NCBI GenBank assembly: GCA_003427395.1
Contig: BFEA01000273.1
Coordinates: 1,341,787 to 1,405,786, forward strand
Reading direction: 5' to 3'
From: Chara braunii
Lineage: Eukaryota > Streptophyta > Charophyceae > Charales > Characeae
Length of the DNA stretch: 64,000 nt
Made by a program: the position numbers and the translations under genes. The notes under the pieces are model-generated. The model searched no databases. It was not told where the DNA came from and saw nothing but the letters and a program-made list of their open reading frames with translations. Positions 1 to 11,626 of the stretch are shown here, piece by piece. Within the stretch, counting starts at the first letter, position 1; every line of letters begins with the position of its first letter.

Positions 1-1536
1 CCTTCCCCTCCTCCTGCCCTTTCCAGACCTTTCCCCACTCTACTTCATGCTGCCACGAAGCATGTCCCCTCGTGTTCGAGGTGATGCTTTTTGTTCAAGT
101 GGCACAAAGAAGGACGGTCTCCCTGGTCCGCCTCTTCTTAAGATGAAACCAACAAGGAAGCCCCATACCCTTCTGCACCTCTTCCAAGCGACACAACTGC
201 TTTGTTAAGAGGCACAAAGGAAACGCTGTGTGCTCGCCCACCTCTGCGCCTCAACTGTCAGCGGTTTAGCTAGAGTGCAATAGCACATTTCTATCGTAAC
301 CTGGCCGATCCTATTCTTCGCCCTGCCCTCCATTTTTCCTTCTTGCAATTTTGTTTTCCCTACTAGTGGGGAGCTGACATGTTGGAAACTGGGTCCGTCG
401 CCCCATATACTTACAGTTCATCTCACCAGTCTCTTTCCTCCCTATTCTTTGTCGAGTTGGATTCCCAATTCCTTCCCTCTTGAGATCAGGGCAAGAGGGA
501 TTGACTACTTGGCCAAGGAGAAGGATCAACCTTGCCCCACAGTCCGTCTCTGATTGGAGAAAAGGGAAGCTCTCTGCCATGTGTCTATCTGGGGAAGAAC
601 TCTCCTATCTATAATCATACATATAATCTGTTCTCTCTCTCTCTCTTTCTCTTGCGGTCTGTCCCTGGCCCTCTCTCTCCTGTTTCCTGCCCCTCTCTCC
701 TGCTCCATCCCCCTCTTCCTGTCCTCTCTCCCTCTTACTCTCTCACTCTCTCTCTCTTTTTTCACTGCCTCTCTCTGTCTGTCTGCACTTTCCAATCCCG
801 CCTTCTCTTCTGGTGATTCCGAGCTGCACCATCGCTACTAACCACATTTCTGGCAATGACACGGGGGCTTGTTTTCATTCTCTCTTGCGTGATGTTGATG
901 ACATTGGCGGCAGGGTTACTCGGATTGACTCTTCCAGCGCTGCTGCCGGTTCCTCTGCTCACGTATAGAGTCCTTGGAATTCCTCAAGTCCTTGGGCAGG
1001 ACTTTGGCACGCTGTTGTATGCTGCTAAAAGCATGAAACCTTACCTTCAGTTCACTCATCTCCAATCCGTAAACGTCTTCATCACGTACGCTTCTCATCA
1101 TACTTCGTCTGTTCACCACTGTCCATGTTCGTAGATTCTTCAAAGCCATCCATCTTCTCTCTAGTGTATGCCGCCAAATTCTTCACTGCATCACTCTTTG
1201 TATCCTATTCCTTCTGATCGCAACTCTCTATACTGACAGATCTTTCAATTTCGCCATTGCTCTTCTCATCATGCCTCTTCTGATCAGAACCGACAATAAC
1301 ATCAGATTCCTCAATGTCAACTTCGCTCATCTCCTCACCTCTCTCCTGTTCACGCAGTCATCAACAGCACTGGCCTGTTGAATGTAGATAGCAGCTCCAA
1401 CATCAGCATCATGGGTTTTAGCTTCATTCTTACCATCCTTTTCTGAGCTGACTTGTTGATCCTGATGACCTTCTCTTTTTTTCTCATGTGCACTGGTTTC
1501 TATATCTTGAGGTGATGCGTGTGGTGGGAAAAGGGG
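1..1536. other. non-coding sequence, pyrimidine-rich
   Basis: No recognisable gene. About 620-780 is strongly CT-rich with short CTCTCT runs. A reading frame at 856-1134 begins with a hydrophobic stretch resembling a signal peptide, but it resembles no family I know, overlaps equally long frames on the other strand, and has no supporting splice or domain signal. It is not called as a gene. An unrecognised exon cannot be excluded. Confidence 0.5.
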
Positions 1537-1746
1537 GGAAGGACGACATTGCCCAATCATAGAGTCCCATTCTAGGTGCTGGCCACATTTGATACATCAC
1601 CTCACCTTCTCGCCACCTCTCTTATCATCCTCATCCTCCCCATGGTGCCAAAAGGATGACGTTGCCCAATCACAGTCCCATTCTCGCTGCTGGCTACATT
1701 TGAAACACCACCCCTCCCTTATCATCCCCATCCTCCCCATCGTGCC
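1537..1746. repeat. two-copy local tandem duplication (113 and 97 bp)
   Basis: Unit 1 (1537-1649) and unit 2 (1650-1746) share the order GACGACATTGCCCAATCA, GTCCCATTCT, GCTGGCCACATTTGA, then a CATCCTCCCCATGGTGCC end. Unit 2 lacks about 16 bp of the pyrimidine-rich middle. The copies are clearly diverged, so this is an old duplication. Confidence 0.8.
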
Positions 1747-2881
1747 GTCACCGAGTGTCGAATGCTTATCTTTATTGGTTTGTTGGTTTTGTTGCTCGTC
1801 CTCCCTTCTCTTTTTTTTTGTTTTGTTTTTTCAAAACACAAGCTTCGGTCTATTTGTGGGGAGCAGCACGTGTTGGGAATCGGGCCCAGCCTCCCTTATG
1901 AGAGTACATTAGAAAAGGAAAAGATGCCGGGGCTATTATGTGGCTTTGGCTAGGATGCCATTGAACATAATTGGAGAAATCCACCCAACAGCTGGAAACA
2001 GGGACCAGCGTCCCTTGCCATGATATATGTAGGTGCTGCTTGAAACCAGGGCTGCAGAACCCTACCTCTTCATCCATCTGAATGTCTGATCTATCATTAA
2101 CACTAAAGCAGGTTTCTGCACCCTCTTCCTTCAGAAGGACCAAGTTTGTAGATCCCGGGCCAGCGCCTGGTCCTTCATGGGGGCCAACGGCGAGGACATC
2201 GGTGCCACTGGGTTACAGCACTGTGGGACCGCCTGTGAGGTGGGAATAGGTCTGGGAAGTCCGCTGTAGGTTGGAGGGGGGTGCTGGCGTCCACCTGGTC
2301 CAGTCGTTAAACCACCTGTCCTTGGCCCAGCTGTTGGCCGTGGAAACAAATAGAGTCGAAACGTTTCTCGTTGTATGAATTTGGGCGGTCCTGTAGTGGC
2401 CCGTACGTTTCCTAAAATCGTGGCTTGTTAATGAGCGCGACTTTAGGAAGTACTGCTGGTTTAAAGTTCAACCTAGAGTCCCTGCTGACCTCTGCATGCT
2501 GTCCCCTTCCTTTGTCCACCTGGTGCTGCTGCGCTGGTTCATACCCTGCCCAAAAAAACGCTGCCATCCACCCCTCTCGCTCTGCCAGTGCCCGTTGGCT
2601 TCACAGTCTCAATCCCACCCACCATAGACCTTCCTCTGTGACTGTCCACTATTCATCTCACATGACAGATCTGTTCATCTATCCGCTTCTTCTGATCAGT
2701 CCATGTGGAACCCATGTGGCACTCTCCCCGAGTTCCATGGGTCACGCTTGGGAGCCGCTTTTCTCATGGCCCCACCTCCGAGTTGACAAGCTGCCCACTC
2801 TCACCTGCTGCGTTGTGATCTGATGAGCTGTCTCTCTGATCTCATTTTCTCCCGTAGAACTCGTCTGGAAGCTTCCCTTTG
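1747..2881. other. non-coding sequence
   Basis: Short frames occur on both strands and none has a recognisable domain. I see no repeat longer than a few tens of bases. Confidence 0.5.
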
Positions 2882-2974
2882 TAGTCCTGGTTCAAGTGAG
2901 ATTGTGCACGATGGGCAGGGAAAGCTCCTGTCATAGTCCTGGTTCAAGCGAGTCTGCATGATGGGCTGGGACAC
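2882..2974. repeat. short tandem duplication (52 and 41 bp)
   Basis: TAGTCCTGGTTCAAG, a purine-rich spacer and ATGGGC(A/T)GGG occur twice in a row, at 2882 and 2934. The second unit is shortened. Confidence 0.7.
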
Positions 2975-4226
<1,252 letters not shown>

Positions 4227-4712
4227 GCCCTGCAGCACGCAGTGTGTCAGTGATTGTGAGCGCAAGGGCAGGTGCTAACCTCAAAGAAAGAGAAGGTGGC
4301 TATGTTCTATTCGAATACATGAGTTTCTTCTTTTCAAAATTTGAATAGAGAGCATATGCTTTGAATTTGAATACAATGCATAGGCGTTCTATTCGAAGTG
4401 CCCCTCTATTCGTGAAGTGGACTAACTAGGCCCTGGGGGGCCACATGCCGTTTCAATTTTTTTCCGAAGAGCCCTGCAGCATGCGGTGTCCGAGTGACTG
4501 GGAGCATAAGGGCAGGCACTAACCTCAACAAAAAAAGAAGGTAATGTGCCATTCGGATACAGGAGTTTCTTCTTTTTGAAATCCGAATAGAAAGCATATG
4601 CTTTGTATTTGAATACAATGCATATGCGTTCTATTCAAACTGCCGCTTCTATTTGGGAAAGTGGAGTAACTAGGCCCTTGGGGAGCATGTGCCATTTCAA
4701 TTTTTGTTTGGA
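4227..4712. repeat. 244-bp tandem duplication
   Basis: Unit 1 starts at 4227 and unit 2 at 4471, both with GCCCTGCAGCA. They continue in parallel through a CTAACCTCAA segment, a GAGTTTCTTCTTTT segment, ATAGAAAGCATATGCTTTG, a TTTGAATACAATGCATA segment and CTAACTAGGCCC. The copies are roughly 80-85% identical by eye. The array begins immediately after the GT/GA microsatellite. Confidence 0.85.
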
Positions 4713-4808
4713 CCGCGGCCAATACTGGTTGCCCGCCCAAATCTGCAATCTTAACACCTCTAAAGTCCAAATTGGGCCGAGGGGAACGACTGGTATTGGC
4801 CGCGGTCC
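4710..4808. repeat. 99-bp inverted-repeat structure with 16-bp perfect ends
   Basis: GGACCGCGGCCAATAC at 4710-4725 is matched by its exact reverse complement at 4793-4808. I see no target-site duplication, so calling it a miniature transposon is speculative. A direct repeat, GATTTCAGTGTTCATACC followed by TCCCTGAC, follows at about 4820 and 4872. Confidence 0.7.
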
Positions 4809-5565
4809 AATACTAGTCGATTTCAGTGTTCATACCTCCCTGACAAACAACCCGGCCAATACTTCTTCCTGCGATTTCAGTGTTCATACCTCCCTGACCC
4901 TATTGGACCCAATCAAACAACCCCATCCACATCCACCTCAGCCCAAATTGGGTAATTGATAATAATGATTTGGGTGATATGATGTAGTCTATGTTGTTGA
5001 TAAGTATCTCAGAGAAGGTTGTTTTGGAAATTGGAAAAGATCAGACTTGAACCGATAATGTCGTACTTGCAAAACATTCGTTCTACCTTCTACGGAGAAA
5101 ATGGGTTGTGAACCCTTTATACAATCTTTTTATATGTTGATTTTGCGAACCAATGCCTTAACAACAATTCAGATATCTTTGTTGAATTGCTAGACACGAA
5201 GTGGTGGTCCAAACTGCTTTGGAATGTAAGAATAAGTGCGAGTAGTACGGGGGCTCGTGTTGTATATATTTGTGTGTGATATATGATCGACCCTGCTATG
5301 ATTTTCAATAACGAAGTCATAACCCCAAGTGGCAGTACGATGGTGTTCCAAATCGTATTGTATTATGAATTATGAAATTGTAATATTGGATTTGCACATG
5401 AGCAAATCCTGTATTGAAAAGCATATGTGGGTTATGTTTCATTTTTAAAAAAGATTCTTTCTGCAATGAGGTTAGTAATGTATAAATGCATGAAATCCTA
5501 AGCAAAGAGCTCACTTGAAAATGACGATGTTTTGAAAGGATCTATTTTGCATTGACGGTGCTATG
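4809..5565. other. AT-rich flank of the gypsy insertion
   Basis: No gene is recognised. The last four bases (TATG, 5562-5565) are the left target-site copy of the Ty3/gypsy element that starts at 5566. Confidence 0.6.
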
Positions 5566-6446
5566 TGAAATCAGACTCGCTTTCTTTCATACATCACATG
5601 CATGCAAACAGAATGCACAGCAAACTGGTAACAAGCGCCCACTCCAAACTCAGAGATAAGGTAACCAGAACACAATTCAGATACAAGTTCACTTCGAATG
5701 GCTATGGCGACACAGCACGTGTACAACTCCGTGCTCGCACACACAGGATCACCCTGGATATCCCACACACATACACTGCACACTCACACACTCACACAAT
5801 GAACTCTATCTACAGCTATGCCGGCTACAGCCGCTGCTAACCTATCGCTATGGCTAAGCTCCTTATCTCTCGCCCACTTCGTCTTCGGGCTCACTGCAGA
5901 CCACCTCGCACAAGTTGCTGTGGCAGTGCTTCCGCATGGCTTACGCAGGAATGAATGCATGGCTGGACGCTGCCTCTTGGTTTATACTTCTGTGGCTCGT
6001 AGCTCTGGCCCTTTCCCACGCCCATGGTGCACACTGACTGGGACTGGGACTGCTGACTCAGCACGGGTAGACTCCACCACTTGCCCACTTGCCTCAGCCT
6101 AAACGTGAGCAACTTTGAAAGGTCACTGCTAGGACCTTCCGGAAGGCCGTGGACTTTCGCTACTGTAGCAGCTACGACCTTGACCTTTTGGAGGAGCTAC
6201 GACTTCTAGACCTTGCTAAGACTCCTACCCGACTTCTAGACCTTGCTAAGACTCCTACCCGACAGGTCTACAGATTGAACCCCTACTACCTACGGACCCT
6301 GCGACAGTCTACCAACTGTTACAAATACACAGGTCACGGGTTCAACTCTGGAGGTCGACACAAATACTGTACACAGGTAAGGTGATGACTAGGGATCGAG
6401 CCCTGGGATCTGCATCGGCTACTGCAAACAGGTGAATACTGTTTCA
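5566..6446 (-). repeat. 3' LTR of the gypsy element
   Basis: It aligns along its length with 14751-15664. On the coding (minus) strand it begins TGAAAC and ends CTGATTTCA. Just upstream on that strand (6447-6480) is a modestly purine-rich stretch including GGAGGA, where a polypurine tract is expected, but no clean tract is seen. Confidence 0.93.
6200..6259. repeat. 30-bp tandem duplication private to the 3' LTR
   Basis: The unit beginning CGACTTCTAGACC and ending AAGACTCCTACC occurs twice head to tail. The 5' LTR has it once, so the duplication arose after insertion. Confidence 0.9.
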
Positions 6447-6484
6447 CTCGTGCCGGCCTAAATTCGAGGTCCTCCGAGAATAAC

Positions 6485-7075
6485 TCAGTCCAAGGCAGGA
6501 CCTTTTCCCTTCTTATCTCCCTTATAGGCTCTAACTATGTCGGGAGCTGTTTCCAGAAGTTCTGTTCTAGTAAACCAGCGGTCGTCCTCTGGCTCCTGAT
6601 AAGCGGATCGGACTTTATATTGTTTCTGTGGACGACCTCTACCTCCTGTTCTAAACACATCTTCACCTACGATGCCATCAATGTCGTACCTGCTGTCCAT
6701 GTCTGGAGGGATAATGGACCGTCTAGATGGAAACTGCTGACTTGTGACACACGGCAGCAACTTCGAAGCATGAAATACAGGGTAGGTATGGAGGTGTGCT
6801 GGGATCTCTACTATGTAGGACGGCCCATCCTCTCCGCCCTTAACTTCTAGAACTGGCCACGGTCCTCTATACGCGGGCAGTAACTTCTGCGATATGTTTT
6901 TCTCAGGAACAAACTCTTTGGACTTGACCCAGACTAAGTCGCCTGCTTGGAGCTGCGATGGGCGACGGTGCTTGTTGGCTTGTTCTATCATTTTATGCCG
7001 GGCCTTTCTGAGGTTCTCAACTACTGTAGCTAGTTCTCTCTCATGCTGTATCGCAAACTCCCTGGTACCGGGCGG
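6485..7075 (-). pseudogene. integrase C-terminal and chromo-like region of gypsy pol
   Basis: This is the 3' end of pol. The frame from 7075 down reads PPG.REFAIQHERELA, then a helical AR.KMIEQANKHRR segment, LQ.GDLVWVKSK (the barrel-like GPY/F region, with YRGPWPVLEV and PVFHASKLLP), and a tail of DDRWFTRTELLETAPD type resembling the chromo or chromo-shadow-like ends of gypsy integrases. The open stretch is 6485-6991 plus about 28 upstream codons in frame. It is cut from the rest of the integrase by the insertion at 7076-8426. The reading frame is in register on both sides of the insertion, so the split is due to the insertion alone. Confidence 0.9.
7068..7075. repeat. 8-bp target-site duplication, left copy
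   Basis: CCGGGCGG here is repeated exactly at 8427-8434 on the far side of the inserted element. Removing the insert and one copy leaves the integrase frame continuous. Confidence 0.93.
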
Positions 7076-7315
7076 CTACGTGGCACCCTAGGCCGCGGCC
7101 GCAGGATCCGAGTCCGCGGCCAGGATCCTAGGCCGCAGGTCCACTGCCAAGACCGTGCGGCTGCGCCCCGCCCAGGCGGGGGTGCACGCTCAAAATCCGC
7201 GTGTGCGCTCGGCCTGCGCACGTCGGCCGCTATAGGCCTGTGCAAAAAAAAAAAAAAAAAATTGAAAATTTGGGGGGGCAACTTTTCATGAGTGACAAAA
7301 ATAAAATAAAAAAAT

Positions 7316-7332
7316 CGATCGATTGATTGATG

Positions 7333-7369
<37 letters not shown>

Positions 7370-7410
7370 ATTGATTGGTGGGGAAGGGGTCCTCCCTCCC
7401 CTCCCCCCTG

Positions 7411-7476
<66 letters not shown>

Positions 7477-7580
7477 AATCAATCAATCAATCAATCGCGG
7501 AACTTTGGTGGATTGATTGATTGATTGATTGATTGTGTGTGTGTGTGTGTATGTGTGCGTGTGTGTGTGTGTGTGTGTGT
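7316..7580. repeat. inverted compound microsatellite
   Basis: (GATT)n at 7316-7377, (CA)n at 7412-7473, (AATC)n to 7497, then after about 14 bp (GATT)n from 7511 and (GT)n to 7580. The last two blocks are the mirror complement of the preceding two, so 7412-7580 can fold as one long hairpin. Confidence 0.9.
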
Positions 7581-7608
7581 AGTACTGTATATTTCGACGT
7601 TATGAAGG

Positions 7609-7707
7609 AAGATTCGATCAATTTTACTCGTCCTTTCGATGGAAGTTCCATCAGCCGCGGCCTCGCGCAACTTCCATCGAAAGGACGAGCAAAATTGATT
7701 GAATCTT
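7609..7707. repeat. long hairpin 1 (about 39-bp arms, 21-base loop)
   Basis: The left arm 7609-7647 and the right arm 7669-7707 are complementary except at two or three positions. The loop is 7648-7668. The arm core CTTTCGATGGAAGTT is shared with hairpin 2. Confidence 0.93.
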
Positions 7708-7769
7708 CTCTCTCTCTCTCTCACACGCACACACACACACACACGTGTACTAGTGAATATTACGATGTT

Positions 7770-7876
7770 CTAGCCGATGTGTCGATCGATTTTGCTCATC
7801 CTTTCGATGGAAGTTGCGCCACGGCCTCGTGCAACTTCCAGCGAAAGGATGAGCAAAATTGATCGAAACATCGGCT

Positions 7877-7878
<2 letters not shown>
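7770..7878. repeat. long hairpin 2 (about 48-bp arms)
   Basis: It begins CTAGCCGATG and ends CATCGGCTAG. The arms 7770-7817 and 7831-7878 are nearly complementary and contain the same CTTTCGATGGAAGTT core as hairpin 1. CT and CA microsatellites (about 7707-7745 and 7881-7945) lie beside both hairpins. Confidence 0.93.
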
Positions 7879-7948
<70 letters not shown>

Positions 7949-8215
7949 ATCAATCAATCAATAAAAACCCTTATAAAAACCCTTTTTTTTTTTCTTTGTT
8001 TTTTTTTTAACACCTCATTTCCCTGCAAAAAAAAGAAAATCCAATTCTAAAAAATATACACGTGTACTCAGGGACCATATATCTCATGATAAAAAATGGC
8101 AAAAAAATAAATTCCTGCATTTCTTTATATATATATTTTTTAATTTTGTTCAAATTCATTTTAGTTTTTGATTTTTTAAAAATCATACCAAGTCGGATTC
8201 AAAAAAAAACATACA

Positions 8216-8246
8216 GGGGTGTAGGGTTTTCGAAGCCCTACACCCC
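8216..8246. repeat. GC-rich hairpin, 11-bp perfect stem
   Basis: GGGGTGTAGGG (8216-8226) pairs perfectly with CCCTACACCCC (8236-8246) across a nine-base loop. It lies in the AT-rich right half of the foldback element. Confidence 0.9.
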
Positions 8247-8426
8247 CATACATGTATATATTTTTTACGTATTTTGAGGGGGAGGACGAAATAATCAAAA
8301 AAACAGTTGAGTATTTTTTACGTATTTTAAGGGGGAAAAAAAATAATTAAAATTCCTGCGAACCGGGCCTCATCGGTCGTGGCCGCGGCCGAAATCCCTG
8401 CGGCCTAGGCTGCAGGTGTCACATAG

Positions 8427-9200
8427 CCGGGCGGGAGCCTGTGAATCTGATCCCAGTTGAGTCCCTGAAACGGTCTGCGTGGTCTAAAGGACTTGTGCAA
8501 CTCATTGGGAGTGCGACATGTGCTCAAGTGCACGCTGTTATTGTACGCACTAGCTACTTTAGGCAACATCTCATCCCAGTTAATCTGATCTGGCCTAATA
8601 TACATGCGCAAAACTTGCTGCAGGATCTTGTTCATCTGCTCAGTCTGACCGTTAGTCTTGGATGGCGGCCATACAACATCAATAACTTTAATCCATAGAC
8701 TTCCATTAGTTTCTGGCAGTTTTGACTCGTAAAGCGAGTATCTCTATCACTAACAATAGACAATCTCTATCACTAACAATATAGACAACGGGAAGCCATG
8801 CTCACTTAGCCATAAGTCGAAAAATTTCTGAATCACTAACTCTGTGCGTGCCTCTGCAGGCAAAGGAAGAAAAACATACTTGCTAAGTCTATAAACTATG
8901 ACCATGACTTGGCTCTTGTCATGCCTACTCTCGATGACAACGTCCATAAAGTCAATGGACACCGAATCTCCTGGCTGATTAGGAATAGGCAAGGGTATGA
9001 GAAAACCTAGAGGGGCACGAGTAGTGCTCTTGTTTCTCTGACAGACTTTACAACTGCGGACATACTCTATGCAGGCGTTCTTCATTCCTGACCATGTATA
9101 CGCATGCATGAGGTTGGCTAAAGTCTTTTGCCAACCGAAATGTCCCTCTGTGTCGTGGCATTCCCCTAAGATCAAACTGCGGATCTCCTCACTGTTGGGA
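8427..9200 (-). pseudogene. integrase zinc-binding and catalytic core of gypsy pol
   Basis: It encodes the DNA-joining enzyme of the element. The HHCC zinc domain is visible in the minus frame 9175-8750 (H.TEGHFG early, SCKVCQRNK late), followed by the first catalytic Asp in VSIDFMDVV. The second Asp region (VSDRDTRF in relatives) is disrupted by a tandem duplication at 8741-8788 that shifts frame. The third catalytic residue is in a GQTEQMNKI context near 8640, then LRMYIRPDQINWDEMLP to the insertion point at 8434. The order and motifs are those of Ty3/gypsy integrases. It is non-functional because of the frameshift and the downstream insertion. Confidence 0.92.
8741..8788. repeat. 23/25-bp tandem duplication over the second catalytic Asp
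   Basis: TCTCTATCACTAACAATAGA plus CAA (8741-8763) is repeated at 8764-8788 with two extra bases. It duplicates the codons around the second integrase Asp and breaks the frame. Confidence 0.9.
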
Positions 9201-10070
9201 ACGCATAGGCGGTGTACTACATTAGTCTACAACAGTCCCTCTGTGGTGCGGTAGTCTCGTTCGGGTTTTGGGGCCTCCTTGACTCTCTTGAGGAGGTTAT
9301 TATAAATAGGGTCCTGCGCATACGTCTGTCTTAACTTTCTCTTGCAGGTCACTCCTTATGTCCAGATAGTGAACTAAAGCTCCAAAGTAGTCTGATCTCC
9401 TACTTTGAGCATCCGCAACTACATTGTACTTGCCCTTAACTGGCTTGAGCTCAAAGTCGTACTAATCTATCTCAGCGGCCATCTAGTCAACTTAGGTGTC
9501 ATCTTGGTTTGGGTCTTCAGCCACCTCAAAGTTTAGTGGTCTCAATACACTTTGAAGTGCTTCCCAAGCAGGTAATGTTTCCAGTGCTCTAAGGCCTGCT
9601 TGAGAACGTAGAGTTCTCTCTCGTACGTCGAGGTAGCAACCTTCTCCGAGGGCATCCTCGCTGACATAAACTCTATGGGCCTGTAGCTAGTGCCATCGGC
9701 CTGCTGTAACACGACGCCTTTCCATATTGACTGGTTTCCGTTGTGACGACAAATGGAAAGTACGGATCTGTTACTTCAACGCGCGTTTTAACTTCTTTAG
9801 CACAAACATGCAATCTTTATCCCACTGCCAGATCGTCTCTTTCTTTAGCAACTTGCGAAGGGGAGCGGCGATGGTCGAGAAGTTCCTCACAAACTTCTTA
9901 TAATAGTTAGGCAGGCCTAAAAACGATCGCAACTCGGTCAATTTGCGGGGCGTCGTTCAATTTTTAATTGCCGCTCTCTTACTGTCCTTAGGCTTAATGC
10001 CATCTCCGTCCTTAGGCTTAATGCCATCTCCGTCTAACATGTGGCCCAAGTACAAGATCTGTGTATTGGC
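9201..10070 (-). pseudogene. degenerate RT thumb / RNase H region of gypsy pol
   Basis: This lies between recognisable RT and integrase, where Ty3/gypsy elements encode the RT thumb, connection and RNase H. Short minus-frame pieces can be read, for example the HMLDGDGIKPKD-type segment near 10030 and RELRSFLGLPNYY-like coding near 9930, but no continuous frame remains. A 24-bp tandem duplication lies at 9984-10031. Confidence 0.7.
9984..10031. repeat. 24-bp in-frame tandem duplication in pol
   Basis: Two identical 24-bp units (9984-10007 and 10008-10031, starting GTCCTTAGGCTTAATG) duplicate eight codons (GDGIKPKD) just after the RT catalytic region. Confidence 0.93.
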
Positions 10071-10714
10071 TCAGTCACACTTCTTCGCGTTGATCTTGAA
10101 GTTAGCCTCTCTCAGCTTCTCAAAGGCCTGCCTCAAATGACCCTGGTGCTCTTGGGGGGTCCTGCTGAACACTAAGATGTCGTCTACGCAAACTACGACG
10201 AATCTATCTAACCAAGGCCTAAATAAATCATTCATATATCGGTGAAATGTAGCTGGCGCATTGGTCAGTCCAAAGGGCATCACTATGAACTCATAATGCA
10301 CATATCTAGTCCGGAAAGCAGTCTTATACTGATCATCAGGATGAACCTCTATCTGATGATACCCGAACTTTAGGTCTATCTTTGAAAAATAGCTGCAACC
10401 TTGCACCCGATCTAAGAGATCGTTTATCTTGTGCAGCGGTTCAACATTCTTTACCGTGATCGCATTCATACCCAGTCTATACACATACGCAACTCTCCTT
10501 CCTTTTTGGGGATAAACAAAACTGGTGCTCCAAAAGGAGACGAACTGACCTTTATCCAACCTTTTTCAAGGAGCTCGTCTAATTGCTTGCGCAACTCCTC
10601 TAACTCCCTAAGGGCAATCTTGTAAACCACGCCCTTAGGAGTTCTACTGCCAGGCTTTATCTCTATTCTGTGCTGGATCGGCCGTGATATTACTCTTGTA
10701 GGCGGTTCTGCCAA
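10071..10714 (-). pseudogene. reverse transcriptase (palm and fingers) of gypsy pol
   Basis: It would copy element RNA into DNA. The first frame (10714-10466) carries the N-terminal RT segment with LRELEELRKQLDELLEKGWI, SSPFGAPVLFIPKK and LRMCID. The second frame (10559-10071) continues with NAITVKNVEPLHKI, the first catalytic Asp in SKIDLKFGYHQI, the FRTRYVHYEF..MPFGLTNAPATF block and the active-site box. A frameshift near 10480 separates the two frames. The box at 10179-10190 reads CVDD where the family has Y(V/L)DD, so the conserved Tyr is Cys. With the frameshift this predicts loss of activity. The match to Ty3/gypsy RT is unmistakable. Confidence 0.95.
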
Positions 10715-10799
10715 ATCCTTAACTCTTCCAGTGGCTTGACAATGGTTGGATCCTTGAGACTATCCCCTTCCTTAGGCTCAGTGAGAGGTCTAATGTAAG

Positions 10800-11290
10800 T
10801 TACAAAGACCTGATCCTCTAATTGCTCTTATTTCACTACTCGCGTGAATGGGGGAGCATTGAGGCAGCAATGTGCCAAGGAGTTATCTACTCTAGACACA
10901 TGAAACAAGCGGGCAGTCTTAATCTCGCCTGATGGGTTAGGAAGCCTATACTCATGCTCTCTCAAATGGAGTGTGGCCCCTGCTGTCTCTTCCCAGTCCA
11001 TGCCTAAGACTACATCAAAAGGAAGATCATCCTGTACGAGGAGAGTTAGGTAATGAAGAACTTTCTCCACATTCCTATCTTTCACTAGGCGAAAGTACGC
11101 CTGAACTCCCTTTACATAGTCCTCGACACTCCTAGTGTGGTTGTTGGTGAGGACACTATGGGGTCTTCCAACTTTTGAGCTTTCAACCCTAGACTTAGCT
11201 TCTTCAGCGCTCTACGGCTAATATAGTTACGGGTAGTCCCTGAATCTATAAGGGCTCATACTCTGCTCCTGAAAACTTTTACATCTACTA
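10800..11290 (-). pseudogene. retropepsin-like aspartic protease of the gypsy element
   Basis: This is the polyprotein-processing domain. The catalytic motif DSG is encoded at 11238-11246 in the context ALIDSGTTRNYISR. About 60 codons later comes the C-terminal hallmark PFDVVLGMDW (near 11000), followed by a LHLREHEYRLP strand pair. The DSG and the LGMDW parts are in different frames, so at least one frameshift intervenes. The order DSG then ILGMDW is that of plant Ty3/gypsy proteases. The segment between protease and RT (10715-10800) has stops. Confidence 0.88.
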
Positions 11291-11584
11291 AGACTAGTTG
11301 TCCTTTACTATCCTTTTTGATTTTGGCACAGGCTGGCATCCTTTCCTTCAATTTTTTTGCCACGCATGTGAGGGAAGTGCCTAGAGAGGCGCTAACACAA
11401 GAAGTCTCTGGACAACTAACTAGGCACAAACCTGCAACATCTGCCGAAGACTCATGTGGCATGAGAGTTTCCTGTGCGCGCTCGCTCGCTCCCCCACATG
11501 ACCTAGTAGCATGGGCAGTTGTAACCCCTACCGACGACTACGTTTTGACTCCTGGGCAACCCATCGGGCCTGTCTATACTTGGG

Positions 11585-11626
11585 ACAATATGTCATTATA
11601 CGTGGCGGGTCACCACAGTAAATGCA
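11585..11626 (-). other. gag zinc knuckle with His replaced by Arg
   Basis: The encoded knuckle reads C-IY-C-GDPP-R-IMTY-C. Spacing is exactly CX2CX4(H)X4C, but the zinc-ligand His is Arg (CGT), consistent with a single A-to-G change. Zinc binding should be impaired. Confidence 0.85.

Larger units (their letters stand above)
7076..8426. mobile_element. 1351-bp hAT-like non-autonomous foldback element
   Basis: It is flanked by a perfect 8-bp duplication (CCGGGCGG). The ends are imperfect inverted repeats: CTACGTGGCACC at the left, CTATGTGACACC as reverse complement of the right, both followed by a CCTAGGCCGC block. An 8-bp TSD is typical of hAT elements; the terminal bases are not a classical hAT CAGGG end, so the superfamily is inferred. 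There is no transposase. The interior is almost entirely palindromes and microsatellites: a (CA)n(AATC)n / (GATT)n(GT)n inverted pair, two long hairpins sharing one arm core, and a GC-rich 11-bp hairpin, with an AT-rich right part. GC-rich NotI/SacII-like blocks mark both ends. Confidence 0.85.

Noticed and set aside
856-1134. 92-codon frame with a signal-peptide-like start
   Set aside because: No family resemblance, no splice context, and an overlapping frame of similar length on the other strand.
4710-4808. Miniature inverted-repeat transposon
   Set aside because: The 16-bp inverted ends are perfect but there is no target-site duplication; kept only as an inverted repeat.
7030-7953. Open frames with Cys-Val, Asn-Gln-Ser and His-Thr runs
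   Set aside because: Products of the (CA)n, (GATT)n and CT repeats in the foldback element.
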